From JBDSKH01 sp050245915 (GTDB lineage: Bacteria; Actinomycetota; Actinomycetes; Actinomycetales; Microbacteriaceae): DNA of 56,941 nt. Below, one piece after another: positions 17,280 to 24,034 of the stretch. The position numbers and the translations under genes are program-made. The stretch spans positions 1 through 56,941 of the forward strand of contig JBFWWZ010000014.1 in the NCBI GenBank assembly GCA_050245915.1. The letters run 5' to 3'. The notes under the pieces are model-generated. The model did no database searches, had not been told where the DNA came from, and saw only the letters and a program-made list of their open reading frames with translations. Numbering within the stretch: position 1 is the first letter of the stretch; every line of letters starts with the position of its first letter.

Positions 17280-17295
17280 TTTCCTAGGGCGACGG
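17280..17295 (-). repeat. 16-base direct repeat, copy 1
   Basis: TTTCCTAGGGCGACGG on the plus strand, identical to 18640-18655. This copy lies 37 bases upstream of the MalF-type permease start; the other lies just upstream of the binding-protein start. Contains the palindrome CCTAGG. Confidence 0.6.
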
Positions 17296-17306
17296 GCATC
17301 GAGTGG

Positions 17307-17341
17307 GCTGGCCGGTGCGATTCAGACTCGCACCGGCCAGC
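17307..17341 (-). terminator. Strong intercistronic stem-loop between binding-protein and permease genes
   Basis: GCTGGCCGGTGCGA pairs perfectly with TCGCACCGGCCAGC across a 7-base loop (14 base pairs). It sits 29 bases after the binding-protein stop. In sugar ABC operons such loops commonly act as partial terminators or as 3' mRNA stabilisers that raise the binding protein over the permeases. Which applies here cannot be told from sequence. Confidence 0.7.
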
Positions 17342-17369
17342 TCCGTGAGCTAGAAGGTGTGTGGTCCTT

Positions 17370-18629
17370 CTAGCCGTTCAGGATGTCCTCGATCTTGGTG
17401 TCGAGGTCCTTCGCGAGGCTCTCGGCGTCACCGCCCTGGGCGAGCTGGACGAAGAAGTCCTGCAGCACGCGCGAGGCCTCGACGTCGGCCCACTTCGGGC
17501 TGGCCGGGGTCAGCTTCGCGTTGGCGGCGGCGTCGGCGATCACCTTCGCCAGCTCGGGCGAGGCGGCCGCGACCTTGTCGCCGAGCGAGGTCAGCGCCGG
17601 CACGAGGCCCGCACCGGCCAGGATCGTCTGGTACTCCGGGCTCTCGATGATCGACAGCGCGCTCTTGGCGAGCTCCGGGTGAGCCGACTTGGCGGAGATG
17701 GCGATGTTGGAGCCGCCCGCGAACACCTGTGCGGCGCCGCCGTCCTTGCCGGGGAGGGCGAAGTAGCCGAGCGTGTCGGTCAGCGCGGTCGGAGCCTGGT
17801 CCTCGTCGGCGACGATCGACCAGTACGCCCAGCTCGGAGCCGAGATCGTGGCCGCCTGCTGCTCGCGGAACGGCACCCAGAGGTTGGTCTCGTCGCCGTC
17901 CTTCGGGGCGGTCGAGCTGGCCATCAGCTGCTGCACCTGCGCGAGGCCCGTGAGCGACTCGGGGCTGGAGAACTGGGCGTCCCACGTGCCGTCGTCACCC
18001 TGCACCGCGACCTCGCCGCCGTTCTCCCAGATGAAGGGGAGGGCGTTGTACCAGTCCTGACCGGGGTACCAGACACCGGCCACCCCGGGGAGCGCCGCCG
18101 CCAGCTTGCCGGCGTTGTCGACGTAGCCGTCGAGGTCGGTCGGGACCTCGACGCCCGCGGTCGCGTACTGCGCCGTGTTGTAGAACACGATCCGGGCACC
18201 CGAGTAGTACGGGGCGGCGTAGAACTTGCCGTCGTACGTTCCGGCCTCGACGAACCCGGGCAGCAGGTCGTCGCCGCCGAGGGCGTCGTACTCGTCGGTG
18301 ATGTCGAGGAACGCACCCGCCGACGTGAAGGCGGCGGCCTGGGTGTTGCCGACCTCGACGACGTCGGGGCTGTCGTTCGACGACAGGCTGGTGGTCAGCA
18401 GGTCGACGAGGCCCGTCCACTGCTGCTCCTCGATCGTGAGGGTCGAACCGGGGTTCTCCTTCTCGAACGTGGTCTTCAGGTAGTCGCGCGCGTCCTGCGG
18501 CGTGTCGGTGCCGACCAGCCAGACGCGGATGTCACCGGTCTCATCCTCAGCCGGGCTCCCCGTCGAGCATCCGGCGAGGACGATCGCGGTCGCGACGCCG
18601 ATGGCGCCGACCAGAGCGAGTTTCCTCAT
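17370..18629 (-). CDS. Extracellular sugar-binding lipoprotein of the ABC importer (locus 2)
   Basis: 419 residues, family 1 solute-binding protein. Signal peptide MRKLALVGAIGVATAIVLAGC gives a lipidated Cys21. Mature protein begins with Ser/Thr/acidic linker then the binding fold. ATG 18629 is preceded by AAAGGAAAC. The long in-frame extension upstream is a shadow of the ROK regulator gene. Probable ligand is GlcNAc or a short GlcNAc oligomer, inferred from the hexosaminidase, kinase, NagA and NagB encoded alongside. Confidence 0.93.
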   Translation of the reverse strand: MRKLALVGAIGVATAIVLAGCSTGSPAEDETGDIRVWLVGTDTPQDARDYLKTTFEKENPGSTLTIEEQQWTGLVDLLTTSLSSNDSPDVVEVGNTQAAAFTSAGAFLDITDEYDALGGDDLLPGFVEAGTYDGKFYAAPYYSGARIVFYNTAQYATAGVEVPTDLDGYVDNAGKLAAALPGVAGVWYPGQDWYNALPFIWENGGEVAVQGDDGTWDAQFSSPESLTGLAQVQQLMASSTAPKDGDETNLWVPFREQQAATISAPSWAYWSIVADEDQAPTALTDTLGYFALPGKDGGAAQVFAGGSNIAISAKSAHPELAKSALSIIESPEYQTILAGAGLVPALTSLGDKVAAASPELAKVIADAAANAKLTPASPKWADVEASRVLQDFFVQLAQGGDAESLAKDLDTKIEDILNG

Positions 18630-18639
18630 TGCTGTTTCC

Positions 18640-18655
18640 TTTCCTAGGGCGACGG
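18640..18655 (-). repeat. 16-base direct repeat, copy 2
   Basis: Same 16 bases as 17280-17295, here 11-26 bases upstream of the binding-protein ATG and running into its ribosome binding site. A shared leader segment of this kind suggests a duplicated regulatory or RNA-processing element. Confidence 0.6.
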
Positions 18656-18700
18656 TGTCAGCGAGACTGCTGGCACCCCGTGTGTGGTGCAGGGGTGGGG

Positions 18701-19867
18701 TCACGAGACCCCGAGTTGCCCGGACAGCACCATGGCGGCGGCGCCGCGGATGACGATGTCCTGACCGAGTGCGGTCATCCGCACCGTGAGATCGCCGTGG
18801 AATTCGGCCATCGTCCGGCTGCGGAGGGTATCGATGGCCGCGTCCGTGAACGGGCCGTCGAGTGTGTCGGCGGGGCCGCTGAGCACGACCTCCGCGAGAT
18901 CCAGGGCGCCGACGACGGGCGCCAGCGCGATCGCGAGCCGTTCGCCCGCCTGCCGCAGGATGCGCTCGCGCTCGGAGGCATCCGGGGCCGCTGCGAGTGC
19001 GGCATCGAGCCGCGGGATGGCGAGCCAGGTCTCGAGGCAGCCCACCTTGCCGCACGCGCAGGGTGCGCCGCCGTCGGTCCCGACCACCACGTGCCCGATC
19101 TCGCCCGCGGCGAACCGGCTGCCGAAGAGCGGTGTGCCGCCGAGCAGCAGCCCGGCGCCGACACCGTGGCCGATCCGCACCAGCATGGTGTCGCTGAGCG
19201 CACCGCCGAACGAGTGCTCCGCGAGCACGGCCGCGTTGGCGTCGTTGGCGACGAGGACGGGCAGCCCGGTCAGCTCGGCGAGCATGGTCTGCAGCGGCAG
19301 GTCGCGGAATCCGAGGTTGGGTGCGCTGAGCACGGTGCCGCCGAGATCGACCACACCCGGCGACCCGACGCCGATGCCCAGGATGGGGGCGCCGGCCGCC
19401 GCGACCAGCTCGCGCGTGAGGGCGACGACTTTCTCGACCGCGGCGTCGCCGGTGGCGTGCTCGAGCCGCACCTCGCGGTGCTCGAGGATGCGGCCGTCGA
19501 GGTCGAGCACCCCTCCCCGCAGCACGGCATGGTCGCTGAGGTCGAGGCCGAGGATCTGGAAGCCGGTGCGGTTGATGTCGAGGAGGGTGGCGGGCTTGCC
19601 GGGCCGGGCGCTGGAGTCGGGGGAGGACGTGCGCTGTCCGAGCTCGACGACGAGGTCGTCGCCGATCAGCTGGGCGACGAGGTCGGAGATGGTGACCCGG
19701 GTGAGGCCGGTGGCGCGGGCGAGGTCGGCGCGGCTGATGCCGTCGGCTCGGTAGAGGGTTTGCAGGACGAGAGCCCGGTTGTGACTGCGGGCGTGCTCCG
19801 GCAGGGACTTCGCGCTCGGCCGCAGGATGCGGCCGGTGGCGTATCCGGCGGAGGACGGCGTCGTCAT
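18701..19867 (-). CDS. ROK-family transcriptional repressor of locus 2 (NagC-like)
   Basis: 388 residues: N-terminal winged helix-turn-helix (ADGISRADLARATGLTRVTISDLVAQLI, about residues 42-69), then a ROK domain with the zinc motif CACGKVGCLE. The ATP loop is degenerate (GLDLSDHAV in place of DxGGT), as expected for a repressor rather than a kinase. Likely effector is GlcNAc or GlcNAc-6-P. The start codon ATG 19867 lies 7 bases after a -10 (TACTAA) and an imperfect palindrome (19870-19892) covers that promoter, implying autorepression and leaderless translation. The binding-protein gene follows after 71 bases with no clear promoter of its own, so the whole locus may be read from here. Confidence 0.9.
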   Translation of the reverse strand: MTTPSSAGYATGRILRPSAKSLPEHARSHNRALVLQTLYRADGISRADLARATGLTRVTISDLVAQLIGDDLVVELGQRTSSPDSSARPGKPATLLDINRTGFQILGLDLSDHAVLRGGVLDLDGRILEHREVRLEHATGDAAVEKVVALTRELVAAAGAPILGIGVGSPGVVDLGGTVLSAPNLGFRDLPLQTMLAELTGLPVLVANDANAAVLAEHSFGGALSDTMLVRIGHGVGAGLLLGGTPLFGSRFAAGEIGHVVVGTDGGAPCACGKVGCLETWLAIPRLDAALAAAPDASERERILRQAGERLAIALAPVVGALDLAEVVLSGPADTLDGPFTDAAIDTLRSRTMAEFHGDLTVRMTALGQDIVIRGAAAMVLSGQLGVS

Positions 19868-19869
19868 GA

Positions 19870-19892
19870 TTTGTTAGTAAAGCGTACGAACA
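19870..19892. promoter_or_regulatory. Candidate ROK operator overlapping the regulator's promoter
   Basis: TTGTTAGTA - 5 bases - TACGAACAA, 8 of 9 positions symmetric. It begins two bases upstream of the regulator ATG and covers its -10 (minus-strand TTACTA, 19875-19880). A -35 TTGCGT lies at 19898-19903 with a 17-base spacer. The sequence resembles AT-rich palindromes bound by actinobacterial ROK repressors. Confidence 0.55.
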
Positions 19893-19993
19893 ATCAGGAC
19901 GCAAGTATTCCCCGCAACTTCGTGAACCGTCCGGCCCGGTCTCTCGTATTCCGTGTGGAACGCTTGACCCACCACACCTCACAAGGAGATCGC

Positions 19994-20428
19994 ATGCCCC
20001 GCCTGACGACCCGCGCCACCGCGCTGACCTTCGCCGGACTCGGATTGGCGGGCGCGCTCGCCGCCTGCGCGCCGGCATCCGCCGGCGGCACCGGGGACAC
20101 CGGTGGCGACACCGCAACCACCGATGCCAGTTACAAGGACGGCACCTACAGCGCCGACGGCAGCTACCAGGCGCCGAGCGGAACGGAGTCGATCACCGTC
20201 GAGCTGACCCTCGTGGACGACAAGATCACCGACATCACCGTCACCCCGCACGCCACCGACCCGACCGCGAAAGGCCACCAGGCGGAGTTCGTCGGGGGCA
20301 TCGCCGAACAGGTCGTCGGCAAGGACATCGACACGCTCAACGTGACCAAGGTGTCGGGCTCGTCGCTGACCAGCGCCGGCTTCAAGATCGCCATCACGGC
20401 GATCAAGGGCGAGGCCCTGGAGTCCTGA
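19994..20428 (+). CDS. FMN-binding-domain lipoprotein
   Basis: 144 residues. The signal peptide ends in the lipobox LAAC (Cys25), so the protein is anchored outside the membrane. After a Gly/Thr/Asp-rich linker (26-45) comes an FMN-binding domain: YKDGTYSADGSY, ITVELTLVDDKITDITV, and the flavinylation-type motif VSGSSLTSAGFKIAI. The usual motif is SGAT; here it is SGSS (121-124), so Ser124 would be the FMN attachment residue if the adjacent ApbE modifies it. AAGGAG lies just upstream of ATG 19994. The next gene (apbE-like) overlaps its stop, and the third gene supplies a membrane reductase, so it is likely the terminal extracytoplasmic electron carrier. Confidence 0.88.
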   Translation: MPRLTTRATALTFAGLGLAGALAACAPASAGGTGDTGGDTATTDASYKDGTYSADGSYQAPSGTESITVELTLVDDKITDITVTPHATDPTAKGHQAEFVGGIAEQVVGKDIDTLNVTKVSGSSLTSAGFKIAITAIKGEALES

Positions 20429-21303
20429 TCGACGCCGCCGCGCTGCCGAGCGCCTGGGACTTCGAGGCGATCGGCGCGCCCTGGCGCATCGAGACCCCGG
20501 ATGCCCTCCGCGGCTCCCAGCGCGCGGCCGTGCTCGAGTGCATCGAGCGCTTCGACCGCGACTGGTCGCGATTCCGTGACGACTCACTGGTCTCGCGCAT
20601 CGCGCGGGAACCGGGCAGGCACCGGCTCCCCGCGGATGCCGGGCCGCTGCTCCAGTGGTACCGGGAGCTCTACGAGGGCACCGGCGGGCGCGTCTCGCCG
20701 CTCGTCGGTCGGACGCTGGAATCGCTCGGGTACGACGCCGCCTACCGGCTGACCCCGGCATCCACTCTGGCCCCCGTGCCCGCGTGGGCCGACGCGATCG
20801 CATGGGACGGGGAGCACCTCGACACCGCCGGGTCGGTGCTGCTCGATGTCGGAGCCGCCGGCAAGGGCTACCTGGCCGACCTGGTGAGCGCGCTGCTCGC
20901 CCACCTCGGCATCCCGACGCACGTCGTCGACGCCTCCGGAGATCTGGTGGCGCGCGGCGACACTGCCGAGGTGGTCGCGCTCGAGCACCCGGGCGACCCG
21001 GCCAAGGCGATCGGGATGGTGCCCCTGCACGACGGGGCGCTCGCCGCGAGCGCGGTGAACCGCCGGGCGTGGGGCGACGGCCTGCACCATGTCATCGACG
21101 CGCTGACCGGCCTGCCCACGGCATCGGTCATCGCCACCTGGGCGCTCGCCCCCGACGCCCTCCATGCGGACGGGCTCGCCACCGCGCTGTTCTTCGACCC
21201 GGCACCGGACCTGCTGTCCGCGCCGGGGGTGTCCTACGTCAGAATGTTCGCCAACGGGCGGGTCGAGAGCTCGCCCTCGTTCGCAGGGGAGTTGTTCGTA
21301 TGA
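20425..21303 (+). CDS. apbE: FAD:protein FMN transferase (ApbE family)
   Basis: Transfers FMN from FAD to a Ser/Thr of flavoproteins. The conserved ApbE start is visible as FEAIGAPWRIET just after base 20460, followed by VSPLVGRTLESLGYD, LDVGAAGKGYLADLV and the HVVDASGDLVARG region. No ATG, GTG or TTG precedes this conserved part in frame; the first is GTG 20530, which would delete the first strand. I therefore place the start at CTG 20425, overlapping the previous TGA, giving 292 residues; this is uncertain. Its 3' end overlaps the next ATG. The likely targets are the FMN-binding lipoprotein (Ser124) and perhaps the downstream membrane protein. Confidence 0.8.
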   Translation: MIDAAALPSAWDFEAIGAPWRIETPDALRGSQRAAVLECIERFDRDWSRFRDDSLVSRIAREPGRHRLPADAGPLLQWYRELYEGTGGRVSPLVGRTLESLGYDAAYRLTPASTLAPVPAWADAIAWDGEHLDTAGSVLLDVGAAGKGYLADLVSALLAHLGIPTHVVDASGDLVARGDTAEVVALEHPGDPAKAIGMVPLHDGALAASAVNRRAWGDGLHHVIDALTGLPTASVIATWALAPDALHADGLATALFFDPAPDLLSAPGVSYVRMFANGRVESSPSFAGELFV

Positions 21304-22805
21304 CCGCATGGCTGGATCGCATCCTCGGCCGCGTCACGATGTACATGCTCGTGATCATCGCCCTCGCCCTGATCGGAGTCGCCGCGATCGTCGGCAGCCT
21401 GACCGGGCAGGTCAGTTACCCCGTGCCCGACATCCTGGCGAGCGCCGCGGTGCTGGTCGTCGTCAGCATCGCCTCCAACTGGCTGATCGGCCGGATCTTC
21501 CGGGTCGCGCCGCAGACCACGTCGAGCATCATCACCGGGTTCCTGCTGCTCTTCATCTTCGCCCCGACGCTCGAGCCGGCCGGGCTCGGCACCCTGGCGC
21601 TCGCCGCCGTCGTCGCGAGCGCCACCAAGTACCTGCTCGCGATCCGCGGGCGGCACGTGTTCAATCCCGCGGCCGCGGCCGCCTTCATCGTCGGGCTGGT
21701 GCCGCCGCTGCTCGGATCGACGTTCGTCACCTGGTGGGTGGGCACCTCGTTCCTGCTCCCGTTCGCGGCGGTCGGCGCCCTGGCGATCCTGTTCCGCACC
21801 CGCAAGCTCTGGCTCGGCCTGACGTTCGTCGTCGTCGCGACCATCGGATGGGGTGTCACGTTCGCCGGCAACGGTCTCGCGTTCACCGACGGCCTCACCT
21901 TCGCCCTGCTGCAGTACCCTGCGGTGTTCTTCGCCGGCTTCATGCTGAGCGAGCCGCTCACTCTCCCGCCGCGCCGCTGGCAGCAGCTGCTCGAGGCGGT
22001 GGTCGTCGGCGTGCTGTTCGCCCTGTCGTTCAACTTCTTCGGGCTGTTCTCGGCGAGCCCGCAGTTCGCGCTGCTGGCCGGCAACCTGCTGGCGTTCTTC
22101 TTCGGGCAGCGCCGCGGCATCCGGTTGTCCTATGTCGGCAAGCGGCAGCTGGCTCCGACGAGCTGGGAATTCGAGTTCGCCCCGGCGTCGCCGGTGCGGT
22201 TCACGCCCGGTCAGTTCATGGAGCTCACGCTGCCGCACCAGAAGCCGGACGCGCGCGGCTGGCGGCGGGTGTTCAGCATCGCGAGCGCCCCCGGCGCGAC
22301 GGTGAGGTTCGGCATCCGCCTGCCCGAGAAGGCGAGCAGCTTCAAGCGGGCGCTGCTCGACCTGGAGCCGGGCGCGAAGGTGTCGGCGACCTCGGTGGGC
22401 GGCGACTTCGTGCTGCCGACGGGCGACTCCCCGGTACTGCTGGTCGCCGGGGGCATCGGCATCACCCCGTACATCAGTCAGCTGGAGCAGGTGCGCTCGC
22501 GGGATGTGGCGCTGGTGTACGCGATCTCGACACCCGACGACCTCGCCTACGCCGACCTCATCGCGAAGGCGGGCTGCAGCAGCGTCACCGTGGTGTCGGC
22601 GGCCAAGCCGCCGAAGCTGCCGAAGGGCTGGAAGTGGCTGGAGGCGCAGCGCCTGACCGGCGATCAGCTGCTCGCCGCCGTGCCGGATGTCAGGACGCGT
22701 CACACCTACCTGTCGGGGACGCCGGCGATGGTGGGCGCGCTGAAGACGGCGCTCCGCCGGGCGGGCGTGCGCCGCATCCACACCGATGTCTTCGTCGGGT
22801 ACTGA
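21300..22805 (+). CDS. NqrB/RnfD-like membrane protein fused to a ferredoxin-NADP-reductase-like module
   Basis: 501 residues. The first 270 or so form about eight to nine membrane helices with the RnfD/NqrB-like stretch TTSSIITGFLLLFIFAP. The rest is a flavin reductase: FTPGQFMELTLPHQ and RRVFSIAS bind FAD, and VLLVAGGIGITPYISQL binds NAD(P)H. It would take electrons from cytosolic NAD(P)H across the membrane to the flavinylated lipoprotein encoded first in the cassette. ATG 21300 overlaps the apbE stop. No Rnf or Nqr partner subunits are nearby, so it is not a full ion-pumping complex here. Confidence 0.85.
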   Translation: MTAWLDRILGRVTMYMLVIIALALIGVAAIVGSLTGQVSYPVPDILASAAVLVVVSIASNWLIGRIFRVAPQTTSSIITGFLLLFIFAPTLEPAGLGTLALAAVVASATKYLLAIRGRHVFNPAAAAAFIVGLVPPLLGSTFVTWWVGTSFLLPFAAVGALAILFRTRKLWLGLTFVVVATIGWGVTFAGNGLAFTDGLTFALLQYPAVFFAGFMLSEPLTLPPRRWQQLLEAVVVGVLFALSFNFFGLFSASPQFALLAGNLLAFFFGQRRGIRLSYVGKRQLAPTSWEFEFAPASPVRFTPGQFMELTLPHQKPDARGWRRVFSIASAPGATVRFGIRLPEKASSFKRALLDLEPGAKVSATSVGGDFVLPTGDSPVLLVAGGIGITPYISQLEQVRSRDVALVYAISTPDDLAYADLIAKAGCSSVTVVSAAKPPKLPKGWKWLEAQRLTGDQLLAAVPDVRTRHTYLSGTPAMVGALKTALRRAGVRRIHTDVFVGY

Positions 22806-22831
22806 GCCCCGTTCGCCCTGCGCGAATCGTG

Positions 22832-22858
22832 CTGGCACTCGTCATACCCGAGTGCTAA
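22832..22858 (+). promoter_or_regulatory. CIRCE element (HrcA operator)
   Basis: CTGGCACTC - 9 bases - GAGTGCTAA. The right arm is a perfect match to the CIRCE consensus (TTAGCACTC-N9-GAGTGCTAA) and the left arm matches 7 of 9. It lies about 50 bases upstream of the hsp20 start. Confidence 0.85.
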
Positions 22859-22868
22859 CTTCTTCGTA

Positions 22869-22889
22869 GTTGAGTCAGACGGACTCAAG
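22869..22889 (+). promoter_or_regulatory. HAIR element (HspR operator)
   Basis: GTTGAGT - 7 bases - ACTCAAG matches the HspR consensus CTTGAGT-N7-ACTCAAG at 13 of 14 positions. It sits between the CIRCE element and the ribosome binding site of hsp20, inside the expected promoter/leader. Confidence 0.85.
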
Positions 22890-22906
22890 TTATGAAGGAG
22901 CACTCC

Positions 22907-23299
22907 ATGGCGATGTATCTCGATTCGCGACAGGGTCCGCGGCTCATGCCGATGGACCTCTCCCGCACCCCCGACAGCTACGTGCTGAGCGCGGACCTGC
23001 CGGGCGTCGACCCGGCCAGCGTCGATATCGACGTCGACGGCCGGCTGCTCAGCATCCGTGCCGAGCGTCCCGCCCCGAGCACCGAGGGCGTCACGTACCT
23101 CTCCCGCGAGCGCCGCACCGGCACGTTCCTGCGCCGCTTCACCCTCGGCGAGAACGTCGACACCACCGGCATCACCGCCGGGTACGACAACGGCGTGCTG
23201 ACCGTCACCGTGCCGGTCGCCGAGAAGGCCAAGCCGCGCAAGATCGAGGTCGGCGTGACCGCGAAGCCCCCCGCCAAGAAGGTCGTCACGGCCGCGTAG
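22907..23299 (+). CDS. Small heat-shock protein, Hsp20 / alpha-crystallin family
   Basis: ATP-independent holdase chaperone, 130 residues. The alpha-crystallin domain spans about residues 18-118: SYVLSADLPGVDPASVDIDVDGRLLSIRAER and the end signature GVLTVTVPVAEKAKPRKIEV. A basic/Pro C-terminal tail follows. I choose ATG 22907 (MAMYLDSRQ) because AAGGAG lies eight bases upstream; ATG 22892 would place the start before this site. It stands alone with both CIRCE and HAIR operators upstream and a strong terminator hairpin downstream. Confidence 0.93.
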   Translation: MAMYLDSRQGPRLMPMDLSRTPDSYVLSADLPGVDPASVDIDVDGRLLSIRAERPAPSTEGVTYLSRERRTGTFLRRFTLGENVDTTGITAGYDNGVLTVTVPVAEKAKPRKIEVGVTAKPPAKKVVTAA

Positions 23300-23311
23300 T
23301 CCGCACCGCGT

Positions 23312-23346
23312 GGTGCCCCGGATGCTGTTCAGGCATCCGGGGCACC
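23312..23346 (+). terminator. Terminator of hsp20
   Basis: GGTGCCCCGGATGC pairs perfectly with GCATCCGGGGCACC (14 base pairs, 7-base loop), 12 bases after the stop codon. The nudK -10 box begins two bases after it. Confidence 0.8.
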
Positions 23347-23347
23347 G

Positions 23348-23353
23348 TACGTT
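23348..23353 (+). promoter_or_regulatory. -10 box of the nudK leaderless promoter
   Basis: TACGTT, 6 bases before GTG 23360, fits the TAnnnT-N6-start pattern seen repeatedly in this window. Confidence 0.45.
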
Positions 23354-23359
23354 TAACGG

Positions 23360-24025
23360 GTGACCCTCGGCGAAGACGAACCCGACCACCGCGGTCGCAG
23401 CGGACTGCACCTCACCGGGCGCGAGCTCGCCGGCAACGCCGACGTCCGCATCCTCGACGTCGAGCTCGTGGCGTCCGCCTGGCACGTGCTGCGCCGCACC
23501 ACCTTCGAGCAACGGGATGCCGCGGGCACCTGGGTGCGCAAGACCGCCGAGACCTACGACCGCGGCAACGGCGCCGTCATCCTGCTCTATGACACCGAAC
23601 GCCGCACGGTGCTGCTGACCCGGCAGTTCCGCTACCCCGTCTACGTGAACGGCCACCCGGACGGCATGCTCGTCGAGGCCGCCGCCGGGCTGCTCGACGA
23701 CGACGCCCCCGAGACCGCGATCCGCCGCGAGGCGATCGAAGAGACGGGGCACGAGGTCGGCGAGCTGGAGCACGTGTTCGACGTCTACATGTCCCCGGGG
23801 TCGGTGACCGAGCGGCTGCACTTCTACGCCGCCCCCTACTCGGCGGAGACGGCACGGCACGACGGCGGCGGGCTCGCCGGTGAAGGCGAGCAGATCGAGC
23901 TGGTCGAACTGGGCATCGACGACGCGCTCGCGCAGATCGGCGCCGGAATCCAGGATGCGAAGACGATCATGCTGCTGCAGTGGGCCGCCCTGCGCGGCCC
24001 CTTCGCTGACGGGGGCTCCCGGTAG
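23360..24025 (+). CDS. nudK: GDP-mannose / ADP-sugar Nudix hydrolase, NudK-like
   Basis: 221 residues. The Nudix region reads AAAGLLDDDAPETAIRREAIEETGHEVGELEHVFDVYMSPGSVTERLHFY, strikingly like E. coli NudK (AGLLD..EPE...REAIEETG). It would hydrolyse GDP-mannose or ADP-ribose-type nucleotides. The GTG at 23360 has no Shine-Dalgarno but fits a leaderless promoter. Its TAG stop forms the first half of the -10 box of the next gene. The N-terminal extension of about 20 residues is longer than in E. coli. Confidence 0.85.
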   Translation: MTLGEDEPDHRGRSGLHLTGRELAGNADVRILDVELVASAWHVLRRTTFEQRDAAGTWVRKTAETYDRGNGAVILLYDTERRTVLLTRQFRYPVYVNGHPDGMLVEAAAGLLDDDAPETAIRREAIEETGHEVGELEHVFDVYMSPGSVTERLHFYAAPYSAETARHDGGGLAGEGEQIELVELGIDDALAQIGAGIQDAKTIMLLQWAALRGPFADGGSR

Positions 24026-24028
24026 CGT
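24023..24028 (+). promoter_or_regulatory. -10 box formed from the nudK stop codon
   Basis: TAGCGT: the TAG is the nudK stop and the box is 6 bases before GTG 24035. Same arrangement as at 37997-38002 and 45420-45425. Confidence 0.5.
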
Positions 24029-24034
24029 CGGCAC

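Noticed and set aside
18697..18712. GGGGTC-ACGA-GACCCC hairpin at the end of the ROK regulator gene
   Set aside because: Only six base pairs and within the stop-codon region; too weak to call a terminator, and the locus is probably transcribed through it.
18630..20117. Long extension of the locus 2 binding-protein frame
   Set aside because: It is a shadow of the ROK regulator; the lipoprotein signal peptide fixes the start at 18629.
19994..22805. Full Rnf or Nqr sodium-pumping complex
   Set aside because: Only an RnfD/NqrB-like domain is present; other subunits are absent from the window.
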